Made by a program: the position numbers and the translations under genes. A model generated the notes under the pieces. The model did not search any database and was not told where the DNA came from. It saw nothing but the letters and a program-made list of their open reading frames with translations. A DNA stretch of 64,000 nt from Trichomonas tenax (taxonomy: Eukaryota > Parabasalia > Trichomonadida > Trichomonadidae). Position 1 is the first letter of the stretch, and each line of letters begins with the position of its first letter. This document shows, piece after piece, positions 10,226 through 19,841 of the stretch. The stretch is taken from the NCBI GenBank assembly GCA_023091735.1, contig JALKBU010000016.1:1-64000 (forward strand), given 5' to 3'.

Positions 10226-10820
10226 TGAATAAAAAGATGTTTACATTTTCCCATTGTTACGTTCTATTGTCTCAGAACTCGACACCAGTATGAAGCATCA
10301 ATGAAAAAATCACTTCTGGTGTTATTACTCACAATGAAAATAAATTTAGTATTTGCTTCATTTTTTTTTTCAGCAATGATAATTTAAAAAAAATTTTATA
10401 AATTGAAATTTCAAGAATATATTTAAGCCATTCCTTATATCATCTATCTATAAGAAATACGTATTTTTGCTTGATTCAATATCATTTATCCATTTAAATC
10501 GAAAATATAAAAATATTCATGCGCATTCAATTCAAATTTTCCAAGCTTTCAAATGAATAATACTCTATTAGGTATATTTTAAATTCATGAAAGAATTACT
10601 GGTATAATTCTTCTCCAAAATGACCAAATATCATTCCAAAGCTTGTAGTGATAATATAGTTTGATGATTGAGAATATAGAGTCTTATGCTATATGGAACT
10701 CATGTGATTTTTTTTCTGTTGACTTTGAAAAATGAATCGCAGCCAAAGATTCGGAAGCAGATGATTATCGTAGTATATATATATATTTATTAAACAAACA
10801 AAAAACATAAATAAAAGGGG
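10226..10820. other. Intergenic, no gene seen
   Basis: About 590 bp of AT-rich DNA between two minus-strand genes. It has a TA-repeat stretch near 10775-10785 and small imperfect hairpins only. Confidence 0.5.
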
Positions 10821-13592
10821 TTAGATCTCATAGAATGACTGTCTTCTTCTTGATAATGAAGTATTTTTACCAATATTGCAAAGTGGCGCGAAAACAACCA
10901 TCACATTGAGAAGGATTGAGATCAAGCCAACAAGCAACAATGGAAGAATCATAACTCCGCCAAGGAAGAACCTGTCATTGATATCGATTTCTTTTGGAGT
11001 TGGAAATTTGCAATCTCTATTTTCAATGCATTTCCTATCTCTAAATCCGTAATGATATAATCTGTTGGAAGATGTTAAGTAGTTCTCAGTTGTGATGAAG
11101 TCGATCATTCTATCATACATTTCATTAGCTATTTCATGACCAACTTCAATAGGCTCCGATGTGTTCTTTCTCAAGCATGTTGGGAATGATGCTGTTTCAT
11201 AGTAATGCGCTCCATCAACATCACTCGTGTGCGTCTTGAGAAGTGATGCACCCTCTCTATAGTCGGCTAAGAAAGTTGTTAAAGAATATGATTTCCAGCT
11301 TTCAATGGTCTGGATCATATCTTTTCTATTCTTCAAGAGATCAAAAGTAAGATCAATAATGTTCCTGCTTCTTCTATGTGTTGGAGGAACTTCTGTTCCA
11401 TTGATACGCGCAAGAATATCTTCTATAGTGTAAACAAGATCATTGTGGTCTGTTGGGATTTTCAGAGTTTTTCCAGATATTTCATTCAAGTGCAAAATGC
11501 TCTTTATCTTCGGATCATCGCCGAGATATCCAATTATTGCACCTGTCGTGAAAAAGCTATCTGTACCGCTGGATCCTCTTGCGCAGTCTTTGGCATATAT
11601 TACACCATCTCCATAATTGTATCCTTTCTTCATAATAGGAACATCATTGACACCACTTTTTCCTGTGATGACAAAGATTGTGTTATTATTGGTCTTTGAC
11701 AAGAAGTCCAGAACTCTCCCGACTTGATATTTATCCGCATATTTGGCCATCTGTACAAATCTTTGTAATCTATATTCAGATGACGATGAACTCAAATCTT
11801 GATCAATTGGCTCATAAAAGCGCTCATCATCAAATCCTTCAAAAGGCTGTGTTGTCTCTACACCTTCAAATATGGCAAAGATTGGTTGCGAAGATTTTTC
11901 CCATTTCGCGACAACTTGTTCAGCAACAATCCTATCTGGGTAAACATCGTTCTTAATAACCTTAGGATAGTCGTTTTTTTCAACATTGAGATCATGAATA
12001 TTGTCAGATGAAACTTTATAGGTTTTATCGAACCATGTTGGAAAGTCGATGCTATCAATTGATTCTGCAACAGACTTAATTTCTCTTTCATTGCATTGTC
12101 TAAGTCTGTGTCTGAGATAAATTATATCATCACTTACATCATGTGTCAAATTATTGCAGTTGAGCTTATACATTGCTTCTTCGCGTGCTGTTCGTCTCCA
12201 CACCCAATATTTTTCTTCCGATGCATCAATTGGCTTTCCGCTGAAGTAGAAAGTCTTGTAGCCTCCTGAATGGAGGAAAGATGGAAGATCATCAGAATTC
12301 AAGAGATATCCATCATGCATATTAGAAAATGTTTGGGAAGGAGGAATTCCAGTCATTAAAGAATGCCATCCATGATCTGACGGACTTCCAAGTGATGTCA
12401 TACCTGAAAATGATACACCAAGTTCTTGGAATTTACCTATAATAGGGAAGTTAATGCGATTTATGAACGGCTTTGATGAAATAAGATGTTTTCTGCTGCC
12501 TTCTTTAGCAGCAACATGTTCTGTGATGAATTCTTTTGAAAATAAGGGATATATTGGTGTGAGACCCTCAAAAAGCAAAAACACGATATTGGGAAGCTTA
12601 GCAACAGGTTTGTGCTGTGATAACTTAAAGTTTTGGCACTTTTGAGAATCTTTATTATATGCACAAAATGCTTCGATGCCAGAATGAATAGCAGGGAACT
12701 CAGGATCTGGTCTTTCATCGAGCCACATACGTCCTGGAGGAAGATAATGACGTGAATTATTAACTAATTTTTCTTTATTGATTTTCTTTCTGTCATAGTG
12801 AAAAACATTTAGCTGAGAAGCCTGCAAATATGTTAGCTTAGAGTATTTTGAAATACACGAAAATGATGGAACAAAAAATATAATTAATGTTGTAATAACG
12901 GATAAAGATGCCAGATAGTGAAACACTTTTGCTATAGAGTCGAATTCATACTCATTTATGTCATCATTTTCTGGCAGTCCATATCCCAATATTTTTGAAG
13001 GAAAAGAGGCAATGTGCGCTTCCGATTTTGATATGTCGTTGATGATTTTGCTGATCCTATGGAACAAAAGATTCAACTGAATGTAGATCCATCCACAAAG
13101 GAAAAATAATGAGACATAGAAAAAATGCTTATTTTGGAATATAAGATTTTCAATCATCATAACGAAATCCCTTGCCACTGGTTCATGTTTTGTATGAATA
13201 TTTATGGGTGCAGAGAAAGTTTGAAAATCAGTGGATCTTCCAAACAAGACTCTGAACGTTGTTGGTAAAATATACTGCATTTCGTTGTATATTGATGTGT
13301 AATTTACAAAATTTAGTATGAAAATCGATAGATAAATTCCGTAATAGAAAATTTTGACGAAAAAACTTGGGAAATGATAGTTGACAACGAAGTACCTGTC
13401 AGACCAATAATGAAAACACGCAATTAAGCAGAATTCTGAGATTTGGTGGATTAATGAGATCATCCAATTGGAATAATTTCCGAAAGGATGGGAACTGAAC
13501 GGCGGAGTAAGAAGAGCGATCCAAAGATATAGATAAATCGTCGGAAAGCTGCCGAAAAGAAAAACAATCCAAGGAGTTAATGTGCGTTTCAT
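10821..13592 (-). CDS. Polytopic membrane protein with diverged sulfatase/alkaline-phosphatase-like domain
   Basis: 923 residues. Hydrophobic segments lie near residues 8-30, 44-66, 77-98, 157-180 and 224-246, then a large extramembrane domain (about 330-740), and one more segment at 878-903 before a short basic tail. The domain opens with N-I-V-F-L-L-F-E-G (335-343), the position of the metal-binding Asp pair in sulfatases and LTA synthases. S-P-S-D-H-G-W-H-S-L-M-T-G (403-415) matches the nucleophile region C/S-x-P-S-R...L-T-G. V-I-T-G-K-S-G (641-647) replaces the usual D-H-G. The fold is therefore recognisable but several metal ligands are not, and activity is doubtful. The layout suggests a surface or endomembrane enzyme or pseudoenzyme. 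The 5' flank carries five element copies (13612-13785). Confidence 0.65.
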   Translation of the reverse strand: MKRTLTPWIVFLFGSFPTIYLYLWIALLTPPFSSHPFGNYSNWMISLIHQISEFCLIACFHYWSDRYFVVNYHFPSFFVKIFYYGIYLSIFILNFVNYTSIYNEMQYILPTTFRVLFGRSTDFQTFSAPINIHTKHEPVARDFVMMIENLIFQNKHFFYVSLFFLCGWIYIQLNLLFHRISKIINDISKSEAHIASFPSKILGYGLPENDDINEYEFDSIAKVFHYLASLSVITTLIIFFVPSFSCISKYSKLTYLQASQLNVFHYDRKKINKEKLVNNSRHYLPPGRMWLDERPDPEFPAIHSGIEAFCAYNKDSQKCQNFKLSQHKPVAKLPNIVFLLFEGLTPIYPLFSKEFITEHVAAKEGSRKHLISSKPFINRINFPIIGKFQELGVSFSGMTSLGSPSDHGWHSLMTGIPPSQTFSNMHDGYLLNSDDLPSFLHSGGYKTFYFSGKPIDASEEKYWVWRRTAREEAMYKLNCNNLTHDVSDDIIYLRHRLRQCNEREIKSVAESIDSIDFPTWFDKTYKVSSDNIHDLNVEKNDYPKVIKNDVYPDRIVAEQVVAKWEKSSQPIFAIFEGVETTQPFEGFDDERFYEPIDQDLSSSSSEYRLQRFVQMAKYADKYQVGRVLDFLSKTNNNTIFVITGKSGVNDVPIMKKGYNYGDGVIYAKDCARGSSGTDSFFTTGAIIGYLGDDPKIKSILHLNEISGKTLKIPTDHNDLVYTIEDILARINGTEVPPTHRRSRNIIDLTFDLLKNRKDMIQTIESWKSYSLTTFLADYREGASLLKTHTSDVDGAHYYETASFPTCLRKNTSEPIEVGHEIANEMYDRMIDFITTENYLTSSNRLYHYGFRDRKCIENRDCKFPTPKEIDINDRFFLGGVMILPLLLVGLISILLNVMVVFAPLCNIGKNTSLSRRRQSFYEI

Positions 13593-13611
13593 AATATTAT
13601 GTTACAAAATC

Positions 13612-13785
13612 TGTCATGTAAATTTAAACACTTGTGAAATATTTGTCAAGTAAATTTTTCAAAATATTGAATATGCTAATCCAAAATTTTCTGACTTATC
13701 ATATCTGACAAATAATCGTTAATTTTGACACGTAAGTTTACTTGATTTTTATATTTGGCATGTAAATAATATTATGACACGTAAA
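13612..13785. promoter_or_regulatory. Array of five TTTACATGTCA-type elements
   Basis: Within 175 bp upstream of the sulfatase-like gene are TGTCATGTAAA (13612-13622), TTGTCAAGTAAA (13643-13654), TTGACACGTAAG (13725-13736), TTGGCATGTAAA (13755-13766) and ATGACACGTAAA (13774-13785), all in the same orientation. The nearest is 20 bp from the ATG. Such clustering suggests a factor-binding site, but function is inferred. Confidence 0.45.
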
Positions 13786-13836
13786 TGATTTTTATGACAA
13801 AAATATGAAACTTTATCAACAAACAAAAAATCTAGA

Positions 13837-15273
13837 CTAATCTAGAAGATAAAGATTGTTATCATAGCATCCACATATGATTTGGGAAGGATGTCTTGGC
13901 GACCACTGGCATTTTGATATAACTTGATTGTTGGTGGTGCCAAATGTCTTTACTTGCATTGCACTCTTCCAGTTCCAAATATGAATGACACCATCTTTAT
14001 CTCCCTGAACTAAGAATGTTCCATCTGGTGAGAAAGATGGCCTGCATGGGAAGCTTTGCGTTTCACAGCCAACAAAAGACCTATTAGTATCTGCTTCGAT
14101 AGATTTGGATGTAACTTTGAAGACAGCAAGCTCTTTGGCGGCCATCTGTCCTACAATAACTGGCTCCTTTGGATGTGCAGCGACTGCAGTGATTGCAGAC
14201 ATCCACGGCTCTTGAATGGAGCAAAGTGGCTTGTCATTGCCGAGCTCCCACAAAGCAAGTGACTTATCTTCTGAAGAGCTCACGAAGTACTTTGAACCAG
14301 GCAAGAATGCAATTGAGAGACATGATTGCTTGTGGAAATTGTAGACGAGGCACTTTTCCTTGTTACCATCTAATCTGAAGTCATAATGAACCAAGCTTCC
14401 GTTAGAAAGAGTGACAATGAGTTCATCATTGTGATCTTCTGTAGGAGGGATTGCAATTCTAACAGGAATTTCATCCAAAAGGATGTTGTTGTATACATTT
14501 CCATGATCAGTATCCCATAGCTTAAGTTTCTTTCCGAAGCAAACACTTGCAAATTTCATACCATCGCGTTGGAAAGCAACATCTCTAACGCCATTTTGAT
14601 GGCCTATATATGACTGAATGCACTGCATATCGTTGAAAACACTCCAAATTCTGATGGTCGAGTCTAATGAGCATGAAAGGAAGTAATGACCGTAATCTGG
14701 GATCATTTCAACATTTGTGACTTGAGATGTGTGATAGCTGTAAGTGTGTAAATTGACTTTTGGCAAACAACACTCATGTGGCATAATTTGTAAATTAAGA
14801 GGCGGCTTGACCCAGCTTCGTCCTAAGTGGTCCTTATGGTTGATAACGTTGAACCAAATGGCAGTGTCTTCGAGCTCTTGGTTACCAACGAGAGGCTTCC
14901 AAGTTCTATTCTTGAGTTTTTGAGCGTATGCAACTCTATCAAATATCGGAGTTTCTTTTTCTGGTGCTTTGCTTTCATCCCATGGAATTATTCTCTTATG
15001 CTGATGTGTTTTGTCCGATTTCGATTTTTCTTTCTTTTTGTGATGCATTTCTTTCCAAATAGAATCTAGCATTGATATTTCCTGTCGATCTTTTATCTTC
15101 TTCTGTTCCATATATTTGTCCTGCTCTGTTGTAGGCAAATTTGCTTGAATATATTGCGATTGTTTCGGCTTTTCACTGAACAAATCAGTGTTAATAACCT
15201 TGGGAGCGACATTTACACTGACTTTCTCTCTAAAAGTATAACCTAAGTCATCATCTGATGATTCTTCAATCAT
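13837..15273 (-). CDS. PRP17: Pre-mRNA-processing factor 17 (PRP17/CDC40)
   Basis: 478 residues: a charged N-terminal region with I-P-W-D-E (about 97-101), a linker D-H-L-G-R-S-W, then a C-terminal WD40 propeller from about residue 170. The P-H-E-C-C-L-P-K block before the first blade and the blades (C-S-L-D-S-T-I-R-I-W, G-H-Q-N-G-V-R-D-V-A-F, K-L-K-L-W-D-T, S-S-E-D-K-S-L-A-L-W-E, G-D-K-D-G-V-I-H-I-W-N-W-K) follow the order and spacing of CDC40/PRP17 closely. The protein joins the spliceosome around the second catalytic step, in the nucleus. Trichomonads have few introns but keep the splicing machinery, so its presence fits. It ends with a TAG stop, showing that TAG is used as a normal stop here. 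An initiator-like TCACAT lies 15 bp upstream. Confidence 0.93.
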   Translation of the reverse strand: MIEESSDDDLGYTFREKVSVNVAPKVINTDLFSEKPKQSQYIQANLPTTEQDKYMEQKKIKDRQEISMLDSIWKEMHHKKKEKSKSDKTHQHKRIIPWDESKAPEKETPIFDRVAYAQKLKNRTWKPLVGNQELEDTAIWFNVINHKDHLGRSWVKPPLNLQIMPHECCLPKVNLHTYSYHTSQVTNVEMIPDYGHYFLSCSLDSTIRIWSVFNDMQCIQSYIGHQNGVRDVAFQRDGMKFASVCFGKKLKLWDTDHGNVYNNILLDEIPVRIAIPPTEDHNDELIVTLSNGSLVHYDFRLDGNKEKCLVYNFHKQSCLSIAFLPGSKYFVSSSEDKSLALWELGNDKPLCSIQEPWMSAITAVAAHPKEPVIVGQMAAKELAVFKVTSKSIEADTNRSFVGCETQSFPCRPSFSPDGTFLVQGDKDGVIHIWNWKSAMQVKTFGTTNNQVISKCQWSPRHPSQIICGCYDNNLYLLD

Positions 15274-15287
15274 TTTTTAGAAAAAAT

Positions 15288-15293
15288 ATGTGA
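15288..15293 (-). promoter_or_regulatory. Initiator-like site (TCACAT) before PRP17
   Basis: On the minus strand TCACAT precedes the ATG at 15273 by about 15 bp, fitting the trichomonad initiator pattern. Confidence 0.45.
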
Positions 15294-15675
15294 GTCAATT
15301 TTTTTTGTCACCTTTATTGTCAAAATTATTGTCACTTTTAAAACAATACTTTGATATGTAAACGAGCATATTTCAAAAAAAATCAAGTTAAGAAATACCA
15401 AATACTGCTGTTTGAAGAGCAGGTAATGAATGCAGTACTTGCATAGAAGTGTTGTTCTTAATTTACAAACAAAATAACACAATATTTGAAAAAACTTAAT
15501 TGTTTCAAAAACTAAGAATTTGATATCAGAACAAGTTCTTTGAATCCTAGATATGATAGTTTCAAAATCCCAATAAGAATGATCAATCTTTCTAAAGCAA
15601 CCAAAATTAAAGATGCAAATTCGCCTGTAAAATTGTCAGCTTTCAAAAAGTCCGTTTTCTGACACTTTTTAATTG

Positions 15676-15681
15676 TCACTT
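15676..15681 (+). promoter_or_regulatory. Initiator-like site (TCACTT) before the BET-like gene
   Basis: TCACTT ends 18 bp upstream of the ATG at 15700. A close variant (ACACTT) lies about 15 bp further upstream. Confidence 0.45.
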
Positions 15682-15699
15682 TTATCTTTCTAAAAAATA

Positions 15700-16380
15700 A
15701 TGAGTATGAGTTATCAGGAAGTTACGCAGTGTTTACAGATATACAACAACGCGATTGGCTCGCCAATAGGTCGACACGTTGCAAAATTTTTTAGCAATGC
15801 GCCACCAAGTTCGAACTATTCGACATTTTTTGATGATTTAGGAGACGCCTTGAAACGAGGAGAATACAAATCAGTACAGAACTGGATGGAATCTATTAGC
15901 GTTTCTTTCAACGATTGCGTTCGCGCTATTGGCGAAAATACCGAAATTGGCCTTTGTCTTGCAACGATATTGCAATTGATCGAAGACAAAGTTCTAACAA
16001 TGCGGAAATTATCTAACAAACTGATTCTCGACACAATTATAAATACAAGCGCTAAGTTACACGAATTGCTTCCTTTGTTCCCAGATAATTTAGATGAACT
16101 CAATAAAGTTATTGCAGACGATAAAGCACAACAAATAAAGCCGAAGCCAAATATTCCGAAGATCGAGAGGCCTCAAGTTTCTCAAGATGATTTAGATGTT
16201 CTCGTTTCTCGATTACAAAGCTTAAATTCAGATAAAATGGTTGCAGATATCATGGATATACTTCAACAATACGAACTTCACATTTGTCAGGATCAAGATG
16301 ATAAAATTACCGTGGATTTCGATACAGTTGATCCGATGACAACAGTTAAAATACGAAACTACCTGGATGCCAACATCTAA
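15700..16380 (+). CDS. BET-like protein: degenerate bromodomain plus NET (ET) domain
   Basis: 226 residues. The C-terminal part (about 159-226, D-D-L-D-V-L-V-S-R-L-Q-S-L then I-T-V-D-F-D-T-V-D-P-M-T-T-V-K-I-R-N-Y-L) matches the extra-terminal domain of BET proteins, which binds short peptides of chromatin factors. Residues about 10-97 look like a bromodomain in length and helix pattern (L-K-R-G-E-Y-K-S-V-Q-N-W, then S-F-N-D-C-V). The acetyl-lysine-binding Asn that normally follows in the N-x-Y-x-Y-N segment is not present; D-C-V-R-A-I stands in its place. I infer a chromatin adaptor that probably no longer reads acetyl-lysine. Typical BET proteins are longer and carry one or two intact bromodomains. 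Confidence 0.65.
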   Translation: MSMSYQEVTQCLQIYNNAIGSPIGRHVAKFFSNAPPSSNYSTFFDDLGDALKRGEYKSVQNWMESISVSFNDCVRAIGENTEIGLCLATILQLIEDKVLTMRKLSNKLILDTIINTSAKLHELLPLFPDNLDELNKVIADDKAQQIKPKPNIPKIERPQVSQDDLDVLVSRLQSLNSDKMVADIMDILQQYELHICQDQDDKITVDFDTVDPMTTVKIRNYLDANI

Positions 16381-17035
16381 TATTAGTGTTTATTTTAAAT
16401 TGGTTTATTTTTGACATGTAAAATAGAAATCTGTTTATTTTTGACATGTATGTAAAATAGTCACTCCACTCCCTAATTTCATACCTGCTTAAGCCTATGA
16501 TCTCTTTTTTTGCCATTCACTTATATACACCAATTCCTTTATAGCCCTTAACTTTCAGCGAACAGTTTCAAAATTCCAAAGATCTGAAAAATAATTCTTA
16601 AAATTTGATACTTATTACACGATCATCTTATATTTAACGTCAGTGTATTCCACATATTACTTTCAAAATCCCAAAGAAGCAATGTTTTGAGATTCAGAAT
16701 AAATATTACTGTACAGAAAGGCAAATGATTATCGTCCTGTTTGATTTGAAAATATAATCACACTTTAAAGTCTTATATTCGATGAGATCAGCTGCTAACT
16801 ACCATAGATTTCAGTTCGAGCTTGATTGAGCAAAATGTCATGATATGAAAAAGATTTTGCAAATATGACACGTAAAATTATATTATTGTCAGAAAACGAT
16901 ATTTTTCCTTGCATTTTTACATGACAAATTACTGTTTACATGCCAAAATCATGTAATAATTTTACACTACAAAAATGTTAATTAAACTGACATAGAGAAT
17001 ATTTACATGTCATAATTGGTCAACCAGAAAAAAAT
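16381..17035. other. Intergenic with repeated TTTACATGTCA-type elements
   Basis: Two direct repeats of a ~20 bp block containing TTGACATGTA (16411-16420, 16441-16450) lie just after the BET-like gene. Four more elements lie before the next gene: 16865-16876, 16916-16926, 16935-16945 and 17002-17012. The last is 24 bp upstream of the ATG at 17036. No reading frame stands out. Confidence 0.5.
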
Positions 17036-17272
17036 ATGTCAAGAGTGACTGAGCACGTTGTTTCTGAAGGACAGGAGTCAGAGGCGACAAATTCTGCTGG
17101 CCTCAAAGACCTGTCAACAAAACAGCCAGAAAAAAAAGCAATCAAAATTCAAGCTTCAGATTTAAATTTAGTTATGAATTCTACAAAACTTTCTCGCCAA
17201 GAAGCATTAGACTTAATTCAGAAAACAGATGGAAATATCAAAGCTGCTTTAGAATTGTATGTTAAGCTATAA
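17036..17272 (+). CDS. HYPK/NAC-alpha-like UBA protein
   Basis: A 78-residue protein: about 35 polar, charged residues, then a C-terminal UBA-like domain (I-Q-A-S-D-L-N-L-V-M, K-L-S-R-Q-E-A-L-D-L-I, G-N-I-K-A-A-L-E-L). This is the pattern of HYPK and of the NAC-alpha UBA domain. In other eukaryotes HYPK binds the ribosome-associated N-terminal acetyltransferase NatA and acts on nascent chains. The small size, with no NAC beta-barrel, favours HYPK. The 5' flank carries a four-element array. Confidence 0.7.
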   Translation: MSRVTEHVVSEGQESEATNSAGLKDLSTKQPEKKAIKIQASDLNLVMNSTKLSRQEALDLIQKTDGNIKAALELYVKL

Positions 17273-17595
17273 ATTTAAATATTTGAATTAATTATTCGCA
17301 AATTATTGTAAATAAATACTAAGTTCTTACTGTAAAATACTATCCTAACGAAATTAATAGTAAAATTTTCCATTACAAATTAATATAGATATTTTGATAA
17401 CATTAATTATTGAATTTTTCTCGCTACAATATTGCCACATAGCTGAAGTTATCCAATGTGTGGTGGTGTAGGCTTCTAAAAATTAGAAATTTTAAAATTG
17501 ATAAAGATATTTTGCATATTTATATATGCATGCTCCTACGGACACCATAATTCTAGACATCTCAATCCTTAATTAGTTTTGATTTATCTTTCCAT
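17273..17595. other. Intergenic, nothing recognised
   Basis: About 320 bp of AT-rich DNA between the HYPK-like gene and an ankyrin remnant. Confidence 0.45.
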
Positions 17596-17859
17596 CTAAG
17601 TATGACTTTCTTTGGCAATGTTCAATTTTATTTCTATGAAGATTTCGAGAGAACTCATTAGCAGCAACCGATAACAGTGTTCTGTATCACAATGATGATC
17701 AAATGTGACTGATAGATGCCTTTTCATAATGATAATGAAATATAACTGATTAATTGCTTTCATGTTGACTTCGGCTCCATGTCGAACTAGATATCGAGCG
17801 ATTTCGAGATTATTCTTTTGAGAAGCAATTGTTAATGGAGATTCATAAATTGATGCCAA
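17596..17859 (-). pseudogene. Ankyrin-repeat remnant
   Basis: One recognisable repeat near the start of this frame (Y-E-S-P-L-T-I-A-S-Q-K-N-N-L-E-I, then Y-L-V-R-H-G-A-E-V-N) closely resembles the repeat at about 1140 in the first pseudogene. The following residues lose the pattern, no ATG supports an independent gene, and stop codons lie upstream. I read it as the tail of a dead ankyrin gene. Confidence 0.55.
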
Positions 17860-18548
17860 TTAAATCATTATGACGGCAAAAAGTGACTAATTGAATGCAT
17901 AACATACTAATGACAAGATGTGGCTGATTGAAATATTGGTATTTAGTTTTTATTTATGATTTCATGTATAAGTGTATGGATGTAAATAGATTTCATTTTA
18001 TTGAGGGAGACACTGACTCAGGTGTGATATGCCAACTAAAATTGATTCAGATTTCCTAACATCTTGATCTAGTTTAATCCAAATGACTAGCTCACAACTG
18101 ATATCCCCATGATGGAACAACACCTCAGCAAAATTTATAGCCGTTTGACTTGAAGAATCAGAAAACTATCACTCACATAGCCAAAAAATTACAAAATAAT
18201 TTTTTTGTTTAAATAATGGGGATTTGTTGAATTTTGAGCTAGCCAATGGATAATATATGCTATAGAGATACTGTATTTTAGTATATTTGAGCAAAATAAA
18301 ATTGAGTGCAAAAAACGAACATCTCAGAATTATTTTTCGATTTTTAAGCAGAAAATATTACTAAGCACAATGTGTAGAATACAAAAAGTGAGCCAAAACT
18401 GTTTTTAAAGGTTAATTTTAAAAGGTCTAGCTGGAGGTAATGCATATATTTAACAATGAATATGTATAGGGTATATACTGTTAATGCTATTTATCTAATT
18501 ATTTTTAAAAAATTTTGCAAATTCAATAGTGGGTGGAAAGAGGTTGAA
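17860..18548. other. Intergenic, nothing recognised
   Basis: AT-rich DNA between an ankyrin remnant and a foldback element, with short chance frames only. Confidence 0.45.
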
Positions 18549-18811
18549 TTTTTTCCCCTTTGACTTTTTTGAGTTTTGCGATTTTTAACGAGTAAACTCC
18601 CCTATCAAGCCAAACTGAGAAGACATTTACGTGCTTTTCAGGGGTGCTGAGTATGTTTATAGCATTTGCTTGTCTATGCTAAGATCATGAAACAGATTGC
18701 ACCACTAGAATCAGCACCCCCAAAAAGCACGTAAATGTTTCATCAGATTCGTCCAGGAAGGGAGTTTTCTCGTTAAAAATCGCAAAACTCAAAAAGGTCG
18801 ACGAGAAAAAT
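18549..18811. mobile_element. Foldback (inverted-repeat) element
   Basis: Left arm 18549-18650 and right arm 18711-18811 are imperfect inverted copies. Both carry TTTTTGAGTTTTGCGATTTT near the outer side, then ACATTTACGTGCTTTT, and end with GGGGGTGCTGA or GGGGTGCTGA next to a ~60 bp loop. There is no coding capacity. It could be a small non-autonomous element. I could not find a convincing target-site duplication, so a non-transposon origin remains possible. Confidence 0.6.
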
Positions 18812-19065
18812 GTGGAGCCGTGGAAATCTATATCACAATGTTGACAAAATCCAGATCATGATGAAGATTAAATGAGTTCGATTTCCTAGAAAAATATGTG
18901 AGTGAACTCTGAGTGTAAATAATCTGTTCGTCATAAGTTTATCAATGCTTTTCCCCACTTATTGAAGTCCATTTGAGAACCTTAAAGTGTTAGAAAAATT
19001 GAATTCTCACGATTTTACATTTTGCCCTTTTAAACTTTACACGACAAAAATTTGTCAAATTATTA
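18812..19065. other. Intergenic, includes a TTTACACGACA element
   Basis: Spacer before the Sec13-like gene. TTTACACGACA lies at 19036-19046, 20 bp upstream of the ATG. Confidence 0.45.
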
Positions 19066-19797
19066 ATGAATTATATTATAAGTCACGGAGAGGATTTCTT
19101 CGGCCGACTCGAAGCCGACGGTTATATAGACGGCAAAATTATCCTTAAAGACAACGAAGCGAAACAAAATTACAACTTGTTTAAGCACACAGAGCCAGTT
19201 TATGGAATATCTCTCACTCTCTTTGACTTATATCCGATATTAGTGTCAGCAGGTTACGACAAACTCGTTTGCATATGGAAATGCGTCGATGGAATTTGGA
19301 CTTGTGTTTATAATATCGTAGTTGAAAAGCCAATCATTGCTATGGCAACATCACACAAAAAGGAGCTCGCTTTAGTATTCAAGGATGGAAATATCTCAAC
19401 ATATTCGTTTACAGACTCTTCTATTCAGCATTTTAAAGATTATCCGATAAATAACGCGACATACGTTACATATGATCCTATGAATTGCAGACTTATTGCA
19501 TCCACAAAGGATGGAAAGATCTTAGACCTCGAGAAAAATCACACAACACAAATTTCAAAATCAAAAATTAATTTCATCACATACGGAGATTTTGGAGTTG
19601 CAGCGTTATGTGATGATTCAACTGTAACTGTTCTAAATGGTGTCACACAAAATATCCCATTAACATCGGCCGATAAACCAATTCGTCTAAAATGGACTCC
19701 AATGACAAATCAGCTTGTTATCTATTGGCAGAATAGATCAGAAACATGGAATACATGCGATGGAAAGACATGGAATCGTTCAAATAATAGAGTTTAA
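19066..19797 (+). CDS. Sec13-like WD40 protein
   Basis: A 243-residue beta-propeller protein. Y-P-I-L-V-S-A-G-Y-D-K-L-V-C-I-W-K at about 56-72 and the ending P-I-R-L-K-W-T-P-M-T-N-Q-L-V-I-Y-W match Sec13 in order: Sec13 has an N-I-L-A-S-C-S-Y-D-R-K-V-I-I-W-type blade and ends with a V-S-W...K-V-T-L-W blade. Sec13 is part of the COPII coat cage and of the nuclear pore Y-complex. This copy is about 75 residues shorter than usual, with weak blades in the middle and little WD/GH signature. It could instead be another small WD40 protein. Confidence 0.5.
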   Translation: MNYIISHGEDFFGRLEADGYIDGKIILKDNEAKQNYNLFKHTEPVYGISLTLFDLYPILVSAGYDKLVCIWKCVDGIWTCVYNIVVEKPIIAMATSHKKELALVFKDGNISTYSFTDSSIQHFKDYPINNATYVTYDPMNCRLIASTKDGKILDLEKNHTTQISKSKINFITYGDFGVAALCDDSTVTVLNGVTQNIPLTSADKPIRLKWTPMTNQLVIYWQNRSETWNTCDGKTWNRSNNRV

Positions 19798-19841
19798 TAA
19801 ATTTATAAATTCATATTCACACTATTTTTTTATTACTAAAT

